Below, one piece after another: positions 10,845-21,100 of a DNA stretch of 35,167 bases. Under the pieces are notes generated by a model. It made no database searches, was not told the origin of the DNA, and worked only from the letters and a program-made list of their open reading frames with translations. Where the stretch lies: NCBI GenBank assembly GCA_947631475.1, contig CANRLI010000006.1, positions 1 to 35,167 of the forward strand, read 5' to 3'. The stretch's first letter is position 1; each line of letters begins with the position of its first letter. This DNA comes from an uncultured Bacilli bacterium. GTDB taxonomy: Bacteria; Bacillota_I; Bacilli_A; RF39; UBA660. The position numbers were made by a program, and so were the translations under genes.

Positions 10845-11765
10845 TTATATTTCAATTAAATATTTATCCTTAAGATACTTATTTACAAAATTATTTCTTA
10901 TATCCATATATTCAATTGATAAAGCTAGATAATTATTGTTAATTCCTTCCTTACATTGTTTAAACTTATCTTCTAATTTATTTAACTTATCACAAACTTT
11001 ATTATAAGTATTCTTTCCTAAGACTTTATCAAATTCATTTTCAATTAAATTATGGTCAATTAAAATATTATTGTTTATTAATAATTTAATATCATCATGA
11101 GCATATAAAGGTCTAAACAAATTAACTAATAAATCTAATCCTTCTACTTTATATGAATTAATATCTATATCATTAAGCTTATCTAAAGCTATCTTAAATT
11201 TCTTATTATTAATTTTTAATTTTTTAAATAAAATAATATTTTTTATAATATCTTCTGTACATAAGATATTAAATACTTTATCTATTATTTCTTTTTTATC
11301 ATTTAAAACAATTCCTGTCTTAAAATAATCAAATCTTATTTTTATTTTATTGGTTAAAGAATATTTTCTTTTTTTAGTTAGTAAAATAAAGTTTAGTTCA
11401 TGAGTTAAGAATTCTAATGTTTTAATAGATGAGTTATCAATATTTTTATATAATATTTCATGATTAATATTTATTGTCGGAAAATCGCATGTTAAATCAA
11501 GCCATTTATTTGTTAGATTATGATAGGTTGGGTTAATATAATATTTGTCATTATTTACTATAGGCTGATCCATATTAAATTTAGTACATATAATAGTTGA
11601 GTAGATATCGTCGATAAAATTATCTCCATATTGAACAACCATTCCCGTTATAATTAAATATAGATAATTTAATAGCTCTTGAGGATAATTACGTGCTTTT
11701 AATAATGAATCAGTTGTATAAACAACATGACTTACTAAAGTATTAATATTATTTTCATTTAACAT
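10845..11765 (-). CDS. Hypothetical protein (306 aa, no recognised domain)
   Basis: Long ORF with coding-like composition, upstream AGGGAGGAA RBS on the minus strand, 3' end at the shared terminator. Confidence 0.7.
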   Translation of the reverse strand: MLNENNINTLVSHVVYTTDSLLKARNYPQELLNYLYLIITGMVVQYGDNFIDDIYSTIICTKFNMDQPIVNNDKYYINPTYHNLTNKWLDLTCDFPTININHEILYKNIDNSSIKTLEFLTHELNFILLTKKRKYSLTNKIKIRFDYFKTGIVLNDKKEIIDKVFNILCTEDIIKNIILFKKLKINNKKFKIALDKLNDIDINSYKVEGLDLLVNLFRPLYAHDDIKLLINNNILIDHNLIENEFDKVLGKNTYNKVCDKLNKLEDKFKQCKEGINNNYLALSIEYMDIRNNFVNKYLKDKYLIEI

Positions 11766-11898
11766 GCTTATTCCTCCCTGTGTGAGCGTATACTATCACT
11801 GATATTCTAAAAAAGCAAATTTACGTTAATCCTAGTCAAAATTTGTTAAAATTTAAGAAATGCGTTATAATTATCAACGGAATTAAGGGGGAAGTAAT

Positions 11899-13617
11899 AT
11901 GGCTATTAAGAATACTTTTTCTAAGCATTTAAATAATATCCTTGAAGAATTAAATATAAAGAATTTAACCATTGAAAACATTGTTAATAAGAAATATAAA
12001 TTATCAAAGGTTGTTGTCCCATATGTTTTAGTCACCTCAATAGGTTTAGGCATTTGGGCTTATAATCATGATTTGTTTAATGTATCTGCTTCTGTAAATC
12101 AACCATCTGGTTATGAAACAATTGATGAAGAAGTTCCTTTTGAATATATATATAAAAGAGAAGGTCAATACGCAAATAATAAGGTAACTGATTATTACCG
12201 AGTTACTCCTATTAATTTAACTGCTTCTTCTTATCAGTATTTTAATGATTTTCTTAAAACTGATGATATTTATTTTCCTTATGATGAAATTTTTAACTAT
12301 GAAAAATATGCTTCTTATTTTCAAAATCCTCATCGTGATCTTTTATCACATACCTATAGTGGTTTTATCTATGACAATAAAGTAGATGAAGAAAAATTAT
12401 ATGCGACAGTTATAGCTAATAATAGTCATCTTGTTACCCAAAATCATCAATATAAGATAATTGCTAATGAACAAGTTTTAAGAAAGATAATTACTCATTT
12501 AGCTACTTCTATTAATGAAGGAATTCAATATAAAACTTCATTAGAAATAGCTGAATTAGACTGTGTACTAGGTCAATTATCTATTTTAACTTCATCCCTT
12601 GCTGATAAGATAAATTTCTTAGATAAGGGGATTATTATTCCTGAAGCTTATGTTACAAGTCTTGATACTTTAAATGACAATAATGTTATTAAATCTCTTT
12701 ACCATTTTGCTAAGAATTTAGAACAAAGTGATTGTGTTGACCGCCAAAATTCATTATATCATCAAACAGGTTTATCTCGTACCATTGATAGTTATGAAGT
12801 TAATCCTTACCAATGGACCTGGACAACTGATGGTGCAGCCGAAACAGGTAGTATGCGCCTTTCGGATGGTAAAGTTCAAAACAATCGCCTTGGTGTTAGT
12901 TTTACCGAAGTGTTAGATCTTGCTTCGTTACCTTCACCTTATTCAAAATATGGTGGCTCTATTGAAATAGCTTCAACCAATCGTGATTTAAATACTTTTT
13001 ATAATTTAATGGGTTTAAATAATGGTCTTACTGATGAAGAAATTACTAAGATGATGTATTCAATAGAAATTCTTAGTGGTGGCCAACAAAACTTTTTTGA
13101 TGTTTACCATGCTAAATATGGTTTATTCGATACGAGTAATTTCTTTCAAAACTATCGTCGTCAAGCTCTTTTAGCAGCTAGTAAAATATTCTATAATAAT
13201 TTAGCTCTTTCTCTTATGACTAATGATAATATGACTTTAGAAGATATTAATTGTTTAATAAGTATATATGAAGCTACTTTGTCATATCATACTAATTATG
13301 GTTATCATAATGAAACAATTAAAGAAGAAACTCAATCATTTATAAAAGAATATAATAAAATTCAAAATAAATTTTTTGAAGCTATTGCTTTAGATAATAA
13401 CATTGAACAGTCAACATTAATTAATGCTTTAAATAATTATTGTATGTATCGCACTACTGAAAATGGGGATATGATTATTAATGCTGAATTAAATTGGTTA
13501 AACGATAATCAAAAGGAATGGCTTAAAACCAAGCTTAATTCATCCCGAATTAGATTTACTCATCCTATGAATACCCTTGCCGAAACCATAGAACAAAAAA
13601 AATTATTGTTAAATTAA
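11899..13617 (+). CDS. Membrane-anchored surface protein; paralogue of the 13712-15526 lipoprotein lacking HExxH
   Basis: N-terminal TM VVVPYVLVTSIGLGIWAY. C-terminus parallels the lipoprotein: KIQNKFFEAIALDNN vs QTQNKFFAMIAENNN, LNWLNDNQKEWL vs FTWLNDEEKQYI. RBS AAGGGGGAAG. Confidence 0.8.
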   Translation: MAIKNTFSKHLNNILEELNIKNLTIENIVNKKYKLSKVVVPYVLVTSIGLGIWAYNHDLFNVSASVNQPSGYETIDEEVPFEYIYKREGQYANNKVTDYYRVTPINLTASSYQYFNDFLKTDDIYFPYDEIFNYEKYASYFQNPHRDLLSHTYSGFIYDNKVDEEKLYATVIANNSHLVTQNHQYKIIANEQVLRKIITHLATSINEGIQYKTSLEIAELDCVLGQLSILTSSLADKINFLDKGIIIPEAYVTSLDTLNDNNVIKSLYHFAKNLEQSDCVDRQNSLYHQTGLSRTIDSYEVNPYQWTWTTDGAAETGSMRLSDGKVQNNRLGVSFTEVLDLASLPSPYSKYGGSIEIASTNRDLNTFYNLMGLNNGLTDEEITKMMYSIEILSGGQQNFFDVYHAKYGLFDTSNFFQNYRRQALLAASKIFYNNLALSLMTNDNMTLEDINCLISIYEATLSYHTNYGYHNETIKEETQSFIKEYNKIQNKFFEAIALDNNIEQSTLINALNNYCMYRTTENGDMIINAELNWLNDNQKEWLKTKLNSSRIRFTHPMNTLAETIEQKKLLLN

Positions 13618-13632
13618 GACAATAATTTTTTT
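13596..13632 (+). terminator. Rho-independent terminator overlapping the 3' end of the preceding CDS
   Basis: AAAAAAATTATTGT / ACAATAATTTTTTT 14-bp stem. Confidence 0.7.
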
Positions 13633-13657
13633 ATTTGTCATATCCTTTTATCGTTAA

Positions 13658-13686
13658 TTGTTCTAAACTAACAATTATGGTATAAT
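13658..13686 (+). promoter_or_regulatory. Sigma-A-like promoter for the lipoprotein metalloprotease
   Basis: -35 TTGTTC (13658-13663), 17-nt spacer, extended -10 TGG-TATAAT (13681-13686). Confidence 0.5.
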
Positions 13687-13711
13687 AAAAAAAGAAAATA
13701 GGAGTGACCTT

Positions 13712-15526
13712 ATGAGTTCAAATGCTTTCCGTAAATTAAAAATAATCGCTTTAACAGGAGCTTCAGCTTGTGTTGCTGCTACTTCTTTAGTCGGCTGTGC
13801 TCGCCCCTTTAAAATATCAAATAATAAACCAAGTATTACTTCTATGCCTTCTTCCATAACCTCATCATCTACCATCACTTCATCATCTTCTCTTGATTCT
13901 ACACCATCAGAAAATACCCTTAATGAAGATTTAAATACTAGTTATAATGCTTATTTATATTCTGCAAATTCTTCATTAAGTGCGCCCATTTCAGCCGGTG
14001 CTTTTGGCTTTGCTACTTCATCAGAAAATAATAATGCTGATCGTCGTTTAGAAATAGGCACTTATAATCCCGTTTACTTAAGTTTAACAGGCCAAGATTA
14101 TGATGAATTTGTTAAATGGGTTAATAATCAAGATATTGTATATGTTTATGAAGACTTATATGGCATTGATGAAGCTTTAGCATTACAAGAAAAATATGAA
14201 CAAGAATATCAAGAACAAAAGGAAATTCATCAGCATATAAACATCACGTCTAACCCAATCCCTTCTAAAGAAGAGTTAACTAAAATAATAAATACTAATA
14301 GTGAGACCTATTTAATGCAACATCATGAATATCAAAAACTAGATTCATCATATATTAATCTCATAAGTGAAATCTTTATTAGTGAATTAACCAATTATTA
14401 TGATGATTTAGATCCTGAAACTAAAGAAAAAATCTTTTGTACATTAAATGATCTTAAAGCAGTTGGTATTAATAGTACAGACTTTACTATTAATGATTTA
14501 GGTATTATTTATAATGCCCGCGTTACTGATGAAGGTTTAGTTATGATAGATCCAGAACAAATTAGTACTTTAAAAGACAAAAATGCTGAAGAAAGAACAA
14601 TTGCTCATGAAGTTGCTCATTTATTTCAAAGAATGTGTCCTCAACATAAAATAGATGATGTTACGCAAATAGGTGGTTCACAATATTTTGAAGATTTGGA
14701 AAGCACTAATCAAGTCAATCCTTTGCATTTTCAATGGTTATATGAAGCAGCTGCTGAACAAATGAGTATGAATTATACTCAGGATAAAACAGCTTTGGTT
14801 TATAAAAATATGGTTGGTTATTTACATACTTTAGATCTTATAACGTTGATTCGTCCTGAATATGAACAAAATAGTATTGCTATCAGCCAAATGTCTAATG
14901 ATCCTGAAAAACTTTATGCTGTTTTTAATGCGACAACTCCTGAAGAGAAAAAGGAAGTTATCAATCTTTTATATTCAATTTGTTATATTCAAAATGATCG
15001 TGAAGATTTTGTTACAGTTTATGAAGAACATTATGGTGATATTAGTGAACAAGAAACGACTGTTAAAAGGATAATGAAACAAAGTATTGCTAAAACAATG
15101 ACTAAGTATTTTTATCGCAATCTATCAGAAAGAATTGCCAATAGTAGTGTAACGATGCAAGATGCCTTTTATTTAATAAATGTTTTTGAATCAGCTTTAA
15201 ATGTTCACTTGATTTATGATGATGAAACAAGATATGAATTAAATGAGGATGCTATTAAATTTTATATTCAAACTCAAAATAAGTTTTTTGCAATGATTGC
15301 TGAAAACAATAATTTAACTTTCGAAGAAGTCGAAGAAAAGTTTAATAATTATGCTTTGGTTATTAAAACGGATAATACATTTCATCGCAATAATTCCTTT
15401 ACTTGGTTAAATGATGAGGAAAAACAATATATTGCCGATGTTTTAACTACTAACATCAGTAGTTTAACTGTGAATATTAGAACTATTACTTCATCTAATG
15501 AAGAGCAACTCCAAAAGCATCCGTAA
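13712..15526 (+). CDS. Putative zinc metallopeptidase lipoprotein
   Basis: Signal peptide with lipobox SLVGC; HExxH motif TIAHEVAHLFQ (HEVAH at 14606-14620); downstream YEAAAEQMS could supply a glutamate third zinc ligand. Confidence 0.75.
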   Translation: MSSNAFRKLKIIALTGASACVAATSLVGCARPFKISNNKPSITSMPSSITSSSTITSSSSLDSTPSENTLNEDLNTSYNAYLYSANSSLSAPISAGAFGFATSSENNNADRRLEIGTYNPVYLSLTGQDYDEFVKWVNNQDIVYVYEDLYGIDEALALQEKYEQEYQEQKEIHQHINITSNPIPSKEELTKIINTNSETYLMQHHEYQKLDSSYINLISEIFISELTNYYDDLDPETKEKIFCTLNDLKAVGINSTDFTINDLGIIYNARVTDEGLVMIDPEQISTLKDKNAEERTIAHEVAHLFQRMCPQHKIDDVTQIGGSQYFEDLESTNQVNPLHFQWLYEAAAEQMSMNYTQDKTALVYKNMVGYLHTLDLITLIRPEYEQNSIAISQMSNDPEKLYAVFNATTPEEKKEVINLLYSICYIQNDREDFVTVYEEHYGDISEQETTVKRIMKQSIAKTMTKYFYRNLSERIANSSVTMQDAFYLINVFESALNVHLIYDDETRYELNEDAIKFYIQTQNKFFAMIAENNNLTFEEVEEKFNNYALVIKTDNTFHRNNSFTWLNDEEKQYIADVLTTNISSLTVNIRTITSSNEEQLQKHP

Positions 15527-15587
15527 AATAAAAGTAAATAATTTAAATCAAAAAACGTAAATGAAGAGTCAAAAAAAACCAATTTTA

Positions 15588-15617
15588 TTGCTAAACCCGA
15601 TTTAGCTATATTATAAT
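15588..15617 (+). promoter_or_regulatory. Possible promoter upstream of the WXG-like operon
   Basis: TTGCTA, 18-nt spacer, TATAAT at 15612-15617. Confidence 0.35.
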
Positions 15618-15678
15618 AAAATTGTCAATAGTATAAAGAACATAATACATGACAAGTATGATGGGTAGGAAGTGAAAA

Positions 15679-16071
15679 ATGACACCAGTAGATATTAATT
15701 TTGATAATTATCTTAGTAGTAGCTCCATTAAAAATGCAACGAAATCTATGACAATAAATGAAGCGGGTATAGATAATCTAGCTATTCAAACCATGCAAAC
15801 AGCCAAAATAATAAATGATTATCTAAATAGAATAATAGATGTAATTGATGATACTAAATTTTATTATAAAACTCCAGCTGCTACTACCTTAAGAACCAAA
15901 TTTAATGATATTAGTCGTAATTTTCCTCTTATTACTCAAAATATTGAAAATTATGCCTTTAGTTTAAAGAAAGTAAAACAAAATTATCTCAATCATAATG
16001 AAATAGTTATTAGTAAATTAAGTCGAGATACTTTAAACGTTGAGGAGTTAATTAAGAAAGAAGGAAATTGA
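15679..16071 (+). CDS. WXG100-like small helical protein without a WXG motif
   Basis: 130 aa, predicted helical, first gene of a tight operon of WXG100-like genes. RBS GGTAGGAAGTG. Confidence 0.65.
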   Translation: MTPVDINFDNYLSSSSIKNATKSMTINEAGIDNLAIQTMQTAKIINDYLNRIIDVIDDTKFYYKTPAATTLRTKFNDISRNFPLITQNIENYAFSLKKVKQNYLNHNEIVISKLSRDTLNVEELIKKEGN

Positions 16072-16072
16072 A

Positions 16073-16396
16073 ATGGGATTTAGTGGAACAGCAAATAGTT
16101 CTGATGATAGTTTCATTGGTGTTAATGTCGTAGAAGTAAAAAACTATGTTGAAAACATTTGTGGAACTGCAATTAAAGCAGCTATAACAGCTGCAAAAGA
16201 AACACGTTCAGTTTTTGATGCCCTACAAAATGGTTGGACTGGACAAGCTATGGAGCGTTTTGAAGGTAATTTTACGAAAGCAACTCTTGAGCTTGAAAAA
16301 ACACTTGGTCAAGCATTCGTTGCTCTTGTTAAAGAAATCGCCGCTACAACAGACGGTATGGTTGAACAAGACGCTAATATGGTAGAATTACAATAG
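16073..16396 (+). CDS. WXG100 family T7SS protein (EsxA-like)
   Basis: 107 aa with central NGWTGQAMERFEGNF (W-T-G) between two helices. Confidence 0.85.
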   Translation: MGFSGTANSSDDSFIGVNVVEVKNYVENICGTAIKAAITAAKETRSVFDALQNGWTGQAMERFEGNFTKATLELEKTLGQAFVALVKEIAATTDGMVEQDANMVELQ

Positions 16397-16410
16397 GAGG
16401 TAAAGGAAAT

Positions 16411-16938
16411 ATGGCAGATTCAACTTCAAGTTTATCAGAATTTAGTAAAGCAACATTATCAGCAAATACAACACTTAGTTCAAATTTAGGACAAGCTTCT
16501 AGCGCTTATTCTAGTATTAGTACATCCGCTGGGGAAGATATAGGTAGTTTAATTTCTTCAGCATTTCAAACTTTAAGAAGTACTGGCTTTGATGGAGTAG
16601 TAGGTTTAGAGTTAGCTCAAGTAGATAATATGAAAAGAGCTATTTCTGACTACGTAAGTAGCATTAAAACAGCTTTAGCTCCACTTAATGCTTCAGATGC
16701 TAAAACTTCATTTGGTAAAGAAATCGCTCCAAAGGTTGAAGAATTTGTTACATCAGTTAAACAATCATGTGAAGCAGTTATTACTAATATGGAAGCTTTC
16801 AATGAAGATTTAGAAGCTGTTAGAACAGCAATGAAAGCTAAAGCTCAAAGCGTTAATACTGCTCTTGGTGCTCAAGCTAGCAATTTAGCTGAAGGTAGCG
16901 CAAGTTGGAAATATAGCGGTTCTAACGAAAGCAATTAG
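16411..16938 (+). CDS. Ser/Ala-rich T7SS-associated putative substrate or structural protein
   Basis: 175 aa with strong SD TAGGAGGTAAAGG; embedded in the WXG100-like operon; helical Ala-rich C-terminal half; no WXG. Confidence 0.65.
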   Translation: MADSTSSLSEFSKATLSANTTLSSNLGQASSAYSSISTSAGEDIGSLISSAFQTLRSTGFDGVVGLELAQVDNMKRAISDYVSSIKTALAPLNASDAKTSFGKEIAPKVEEFVTSVKQSCEAVITNMEAFNEDLEAVRTAMKAKAQSVNTALGAQASNLAEGSASWKYSGSNESN

Positions 16939-16941
16939 TAA

Positions 16942-17265
16942 ATGGCTTTATCAACAGATTTAATGGCTGAAAGAAGCAGATATTATACCTTTAAAGATCA
17001 GGTAAGTAATCTTGCTCGCGAACTTTTGGTTAGTTATAATAACCTTTACAAAGTTAGTCAACACATTAAGGAAACCTACCAAGTTAACAACGACTCTGGA
17101 GATCGGGGCAAATTTAAAAATAGTTGCAATGCCCTAAAAAGTAAATATGATTTATTGGTTAATTCAACAATACCCGCAATTAACAATAAAATAGATGAAT
17201 TAGATTCGCAAATTAATACAGCCTTAGCTGAAGAGGAAGAAGCATTAGAAGAAACTGGAGGATAG
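16942..17265 (+). CDS. Small coiled-coil protein, resembles T7SS accessory (DUF5082/YwqH-type) proteins
   Basis: 107 aa helical with acidic C-terminus (AEEEEALEETGG); starts 4 nt after the preceding stop, so likely translationally coupled. Family assignment tentative. Confidence 0.55.
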   Translation: MALSTDLMAERSRYYTFKDQVSNLARELLVSYNNLYKVSQHIKETYQVNNDSGDRGKFKNSCNALKSKYDLLVNSTIPAINNKIDELDSQINTALAEEEEALEETGG

Positions 17266-17267
17266 CA

Positions 17268-17561
17268 ATGAATGGATCCTATGAAATAGATACTGTCAAG
17301 CTATTAAATGCTAGCTCTGAAATAAAAACTCTTCTTACTAATTTAGAACGAGTTTCAAATGAGTATCTAACCTGTATGGGCAAAGTTCCTAATGATACAA
17401 AAGAATGGCAGGGAAATGCAAGTGAAAATTTTGTTGAAATAATAAAAAAAGATTATGAAACAGAATTATTACCATTACTTAATAGTATTAAAAAAATAGC
17501 TGCTGAAATGGAAACAGAAGCTAATGAATATCAGAAAATAGTAAATGAGGTTATCTTATGA
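17268..17561 (+). CDS. WXG100 family T7SS protein
   Basis: 97 aa, DTKEWQGNASENFVEIIKKDY (W-Q-G) in a central turn. Confidence 0.8.
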   Translation: MNGSYEIDTVKLLNASSEIKTLLTNLERVSNEYLTCMGKVPNDTKEWQGNASENFVEIIKKDYETELLPLLNSIKKIAAEMETEANEYQKIVNEVIL

Positions 17562-17866
17562 GTAAAATAATTTTTGAAAGTCATAAAGTTAATCTTCTTC
17601 TTTCTGAACTAGATACTGTAAGTCGTAATCTTAATCGTACACTTGCCTGTGCTAATGAAATAGCCATCCCATCAACTTTTTATCGCTCATCTGATATAAG
17701 AGAATGTCTAAATGACATTAATGATGCTATAACTCTTGTTAATAATGCTAAACCTTGGCTTACTAGACTTAATAATCAATTTAATAATAGTACAATTAAT
17801 ATGACATCACGAATTATGAAAGTCGAAAATGTTGAAATTAAGAAAAAGAATCTTTTAGTCAAATAA
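17558..17866 (+). CDS. Small T7SS-operon protein, WXG100-like without motif
   Basis: 102 aa, overlaps the preceding gene by ATGA, helical composition. Confidence 0.6.
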   Translation: MSKIIFESHKVNLLLSELDTVSRNLNRTLACANEIAIPSTFYRSSDIRECLNDINDAITLVNNAKPWLTRLNNQFNNSTINMTSRIMKVENVEIKKKNLLVK

Positions 17867-17899
17867 AAAATACGCTTATCAAACGATAGCGTATTTTTT
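17865..17899. terminator. Bidirectional terminator between the convergent WXG operon and yukD/essC
   Basis: AAAAAATACGC-t-TATC-aaac-GATA-GCGTATTTTTT stem-loop with A-tract on one side and T-tract on the other. Confidence 0.8.
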
Positions 17900-18150
17900 T
17901 ATAGTAAGACTAATACTGAACCATTTCTTATATCTGTTTCATAAACCATTGCATTAGGATTATATTTTTGAAAGGTATTACGATTATATAACGCAATCGA
18001 AGGAACTAAATTATAGGTAATACCCATTTCATTAATAGCTTTTACTAAAAGACCAACTATATTGCCAATTCGTTTAGCAATAGGTAAATAAACATCATAA
18101 GTTTCTTCTAATTCTGGAACTAATAATTCAACCAAGACTTTATTTTCCAT
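17899..18150 (-). CDS. yukD: YukD/EsaB-like ubiquitin-fold protein
   Basis: 83 aa: KVLVELLVPELEETYDVYLPIAKRIGNIVGLLVKAI...ETDIRNGSVLVLL. Typical YukD length and ending, directly downstream of essC. Confidence 0.75.
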   Translation of the reverse strand: MENKVLVELLVPELEETYDVYLPIAKRIGNIVGLLVKAINEMGITYNLVPSIALYNRNTFQKYNPNAMVYETDIRNGSVLVLL

Positions 18151-18152
18151 TC

Positions 18153-21100
18153 CTATAATTCATCTCCTTCATCGTTATCTTTTTTATATACTACTTGTTT
18201 AATAACTTTTCTTTTACCATTTTCAGCAACAAAACAATATTCTGGATTATTAATCATTCGATCTTCGGAACTTAAATTAGTAAAGGTTATAACAGTTTGT
18301 GAACCAACATCTGGTCCTAACCAAATACCATATTCCGCTTTAACAATTTTATTATACCAATCTTCTAATTTTAATAGATTTAATTGTTCATATGTTTCAA
18401 TAAAGATAAAATGTATTTTACTATTCTTTAAAGTATCAATAAAGAATTTATTAACAAAAGGCATATTATCAGTAGCAACTTCAGCTTTTAATTTTCCAAT
18501 ACCTGTAAAAATATATATTGTTTCTTTTTCTAAATTTTGTGATTCTTCAATTATTTTACCAAAAGTATCATTGAAATTACTTTGATAACAGGTAAGTCCA
18601 ATTGTTAAAATATCAAAATAACTGCTAAAATCAATAATTTTAATATCATAATTTGCTTTATCTAACATTTTTAATTCCATTACTAAAGCATTTAAGAATC
18701 CTAGATGGTTATCAAAGTCGTTAGCTGAAATTAAATTAACTTTATGCGATTTAAAATCATAATAATATTCACTCTTAGTTTCTATATTATATCCAATTGG
18801 AATTTTATCTAAAGTTTTAATTTCATCTAAGAAATTTTCTACATTAACTATTTTTGGTAGAGAAGGTATTTTCTGCAAAGCCATATCTTTATAAGTATTA
18901 TTTAAAGTCATAGCTGTACTTTTTATAATATTATTTACTTCATTTTTAGTATAAATCATGGCACTTTGGAATTCTAATACTTCTTTTCCTATTTCAATTA
19001 ATCCACGTCCTTTAAAAGAAGCAGGCTCTAAGTTACGTGGATAGTTACTAAATAATGAGAAATAATCGTCTTTATTAGCAGCTACTAAAGAAAGATGATT
19101 AACAAAATATTCACGTGTTTTAGCTCTTAAAACATTCGTATTTATACATGATAGAATGAAGACAACTCCGTATTTAGCACCATCTCTATATAATGGAATA
19201 ATTAATTCTGAAACTTTAGTTAAGTTTTCAACAAATATATCTAAATTATTAATTATTACACACATTAAAGGTAATTTATCATTAGGATTCATTTCATTAT
19301 ATGATTCAAAATTACCTCCAAAATCAACTGTTAAATCTTTACGTCGATTGATTTCTCTTTCAACCATGGCCATTAAATCAATAATTTTATCTCCATCATC
19401 AACTGTACATACATCTCCGACTTGCGGATATTTTAAATAAGATCTTAAGGTCCCAGCTCCCATATCTACAATATAAAAATTAATCTCTTTTGGGGAATGG
19501 TTAATACAAGTAGAGTAGATAATGGTTGAAATTAAGTCTTCCTTACCACTACCATTTTTACCATAAATAAATGTATTTCCTTTATTTAAATCAAGGGTTA
19601 ATAAACCTTGTTTTTGTTTTTTAGGATTATCAAACTCCCCAATAATAGGATTAATTACATATGGTTTAGCCACATAATTATATTTCTTCGCTAAATTACC
19701 AAGATATAATTTTTCTGGTAGGGGATCAAGCCATAATTTTCTAGGTAAATAATTTTCACGTTTTGACCATTCACATATCATTTTGACAATGTTAGTTAAT
19801 TGGTCACCTTTGTCTTCTACTACTTCCTTTTTTAAAAAGTTATCAATGCTTTTAATTGTTGAACCAATATTATTAATAAAGTTAATTGAATCATCAACTT
19901 TCTTTATTGTTCTATCAGCTGGAACATATTTAGCTCCGGCCCATCCTGATTGACCAATATCAAAGTACTCATCATAACCAACTTGTAGATAGAATCTACC
20001 AGCTTCTTTTAATGAAGCAGCATCAGGTTTTTTTAACATTTCTTGACTATCGCTAGTTGTCTGAACTTTAAGACATACTTTAAATTTCGCATTTGCCCAT
20101 ATTTGATCATTAACAACGCCACTAGGTTTTTGTGTTGCTAAAATTAGGTGAACACCTAATGAACGACCAACACGTGCCGTCGAAATAAGTTCATTCATAA
20201 ATTCTGGCTGTTGGGCTTTTAATTCAGCAAACTCATCAGATATAATGAATAGGTGAGACATCGGTTCTTTAACGATTCCTTCACGATAATATTTTTGATA
20301 TTTATAAATATCTAAAGTACTTTCCCCAGTTGCATCACGCGCATCCATAAACATCTGTTCACGACGTTTTAATTCACTATTAATTGATACTAAACTACGA
20401 TTCATAGCTGCACTATCAAGATTAGTGATTGTTCCAGCTAAGTGGGGAATAGCAATTCCTTTTTCTCTATTTTCAAAAGCACCAGCTAAACCGCCACCTT
20501 TATAATCGATTAAGACAAACTGTACTTCATCAGGATGAAAATTAACAGCTAAAGATAAGATGAAAGTCATAATAAATTCCGATTTACCAGAACCAGTTGA
20601 ACCAGCTATTAAACCATGTGGCCCATGAGCTTTTTCATGTAAATCAAGGATAAATTGTTCACCACTAGCATGAACACCAATTGGTACACCTAAACTGATT
20701 GTTGGATCATTGGTTTTCCATCGATTAGTTATATTTAATTGTTCAATACGTGATACGTTATAAGTTTCCAAAAAAGATATTGAATTCGGTAGACTAGATT
20801 TAACATCTGAACTAGCGATAGGAATATTCATCAATTTAGAACTTAGTGCTCTTAAATTAATTCCATTAATATATTCTGGAGCAAAAACTATTTGACTATT
20901 AATATCTTTTTCCATGACACAACCATTAGTATCAGATAAAGCTATAAAAGTATTACAACGTTTAGGTAATTTATTCATATTTTTATTTATATAGACAATC
21001 GAAAAACCAAAATTTTCTTCTGCATTCAATAACATATCAAAAATAGGTAAGCTTTTAGCCATAATAACATCATTTGTAAATAATACATAATAAGTATCAA

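Noticed and set aside
13675-13878. Antisense ORF at the lipoprotein start
   Set aside because: Shadow of the signal peptide and Ser/Thr-rich region of the real gene.
14862-15074. Alternate-frame plus-strand ORF inside the metallopeptidase gene (also 12728-12916)
   Set aside because: Nested in a well-supported CDS, no RBS or recognisable product.
15679-17866. LXG polymorphic toxin or immunity gene in the T7SS array
   Set aside because: No ORF is long enough or carries an LXG domain plus a toxin C-terminus.
19156-19440. Plus-strand ORF antisense to essC, and similar at 27650-27841 antisense to murT
   Set aside because: Inside conserved domains on the opposite strand; no start signals.
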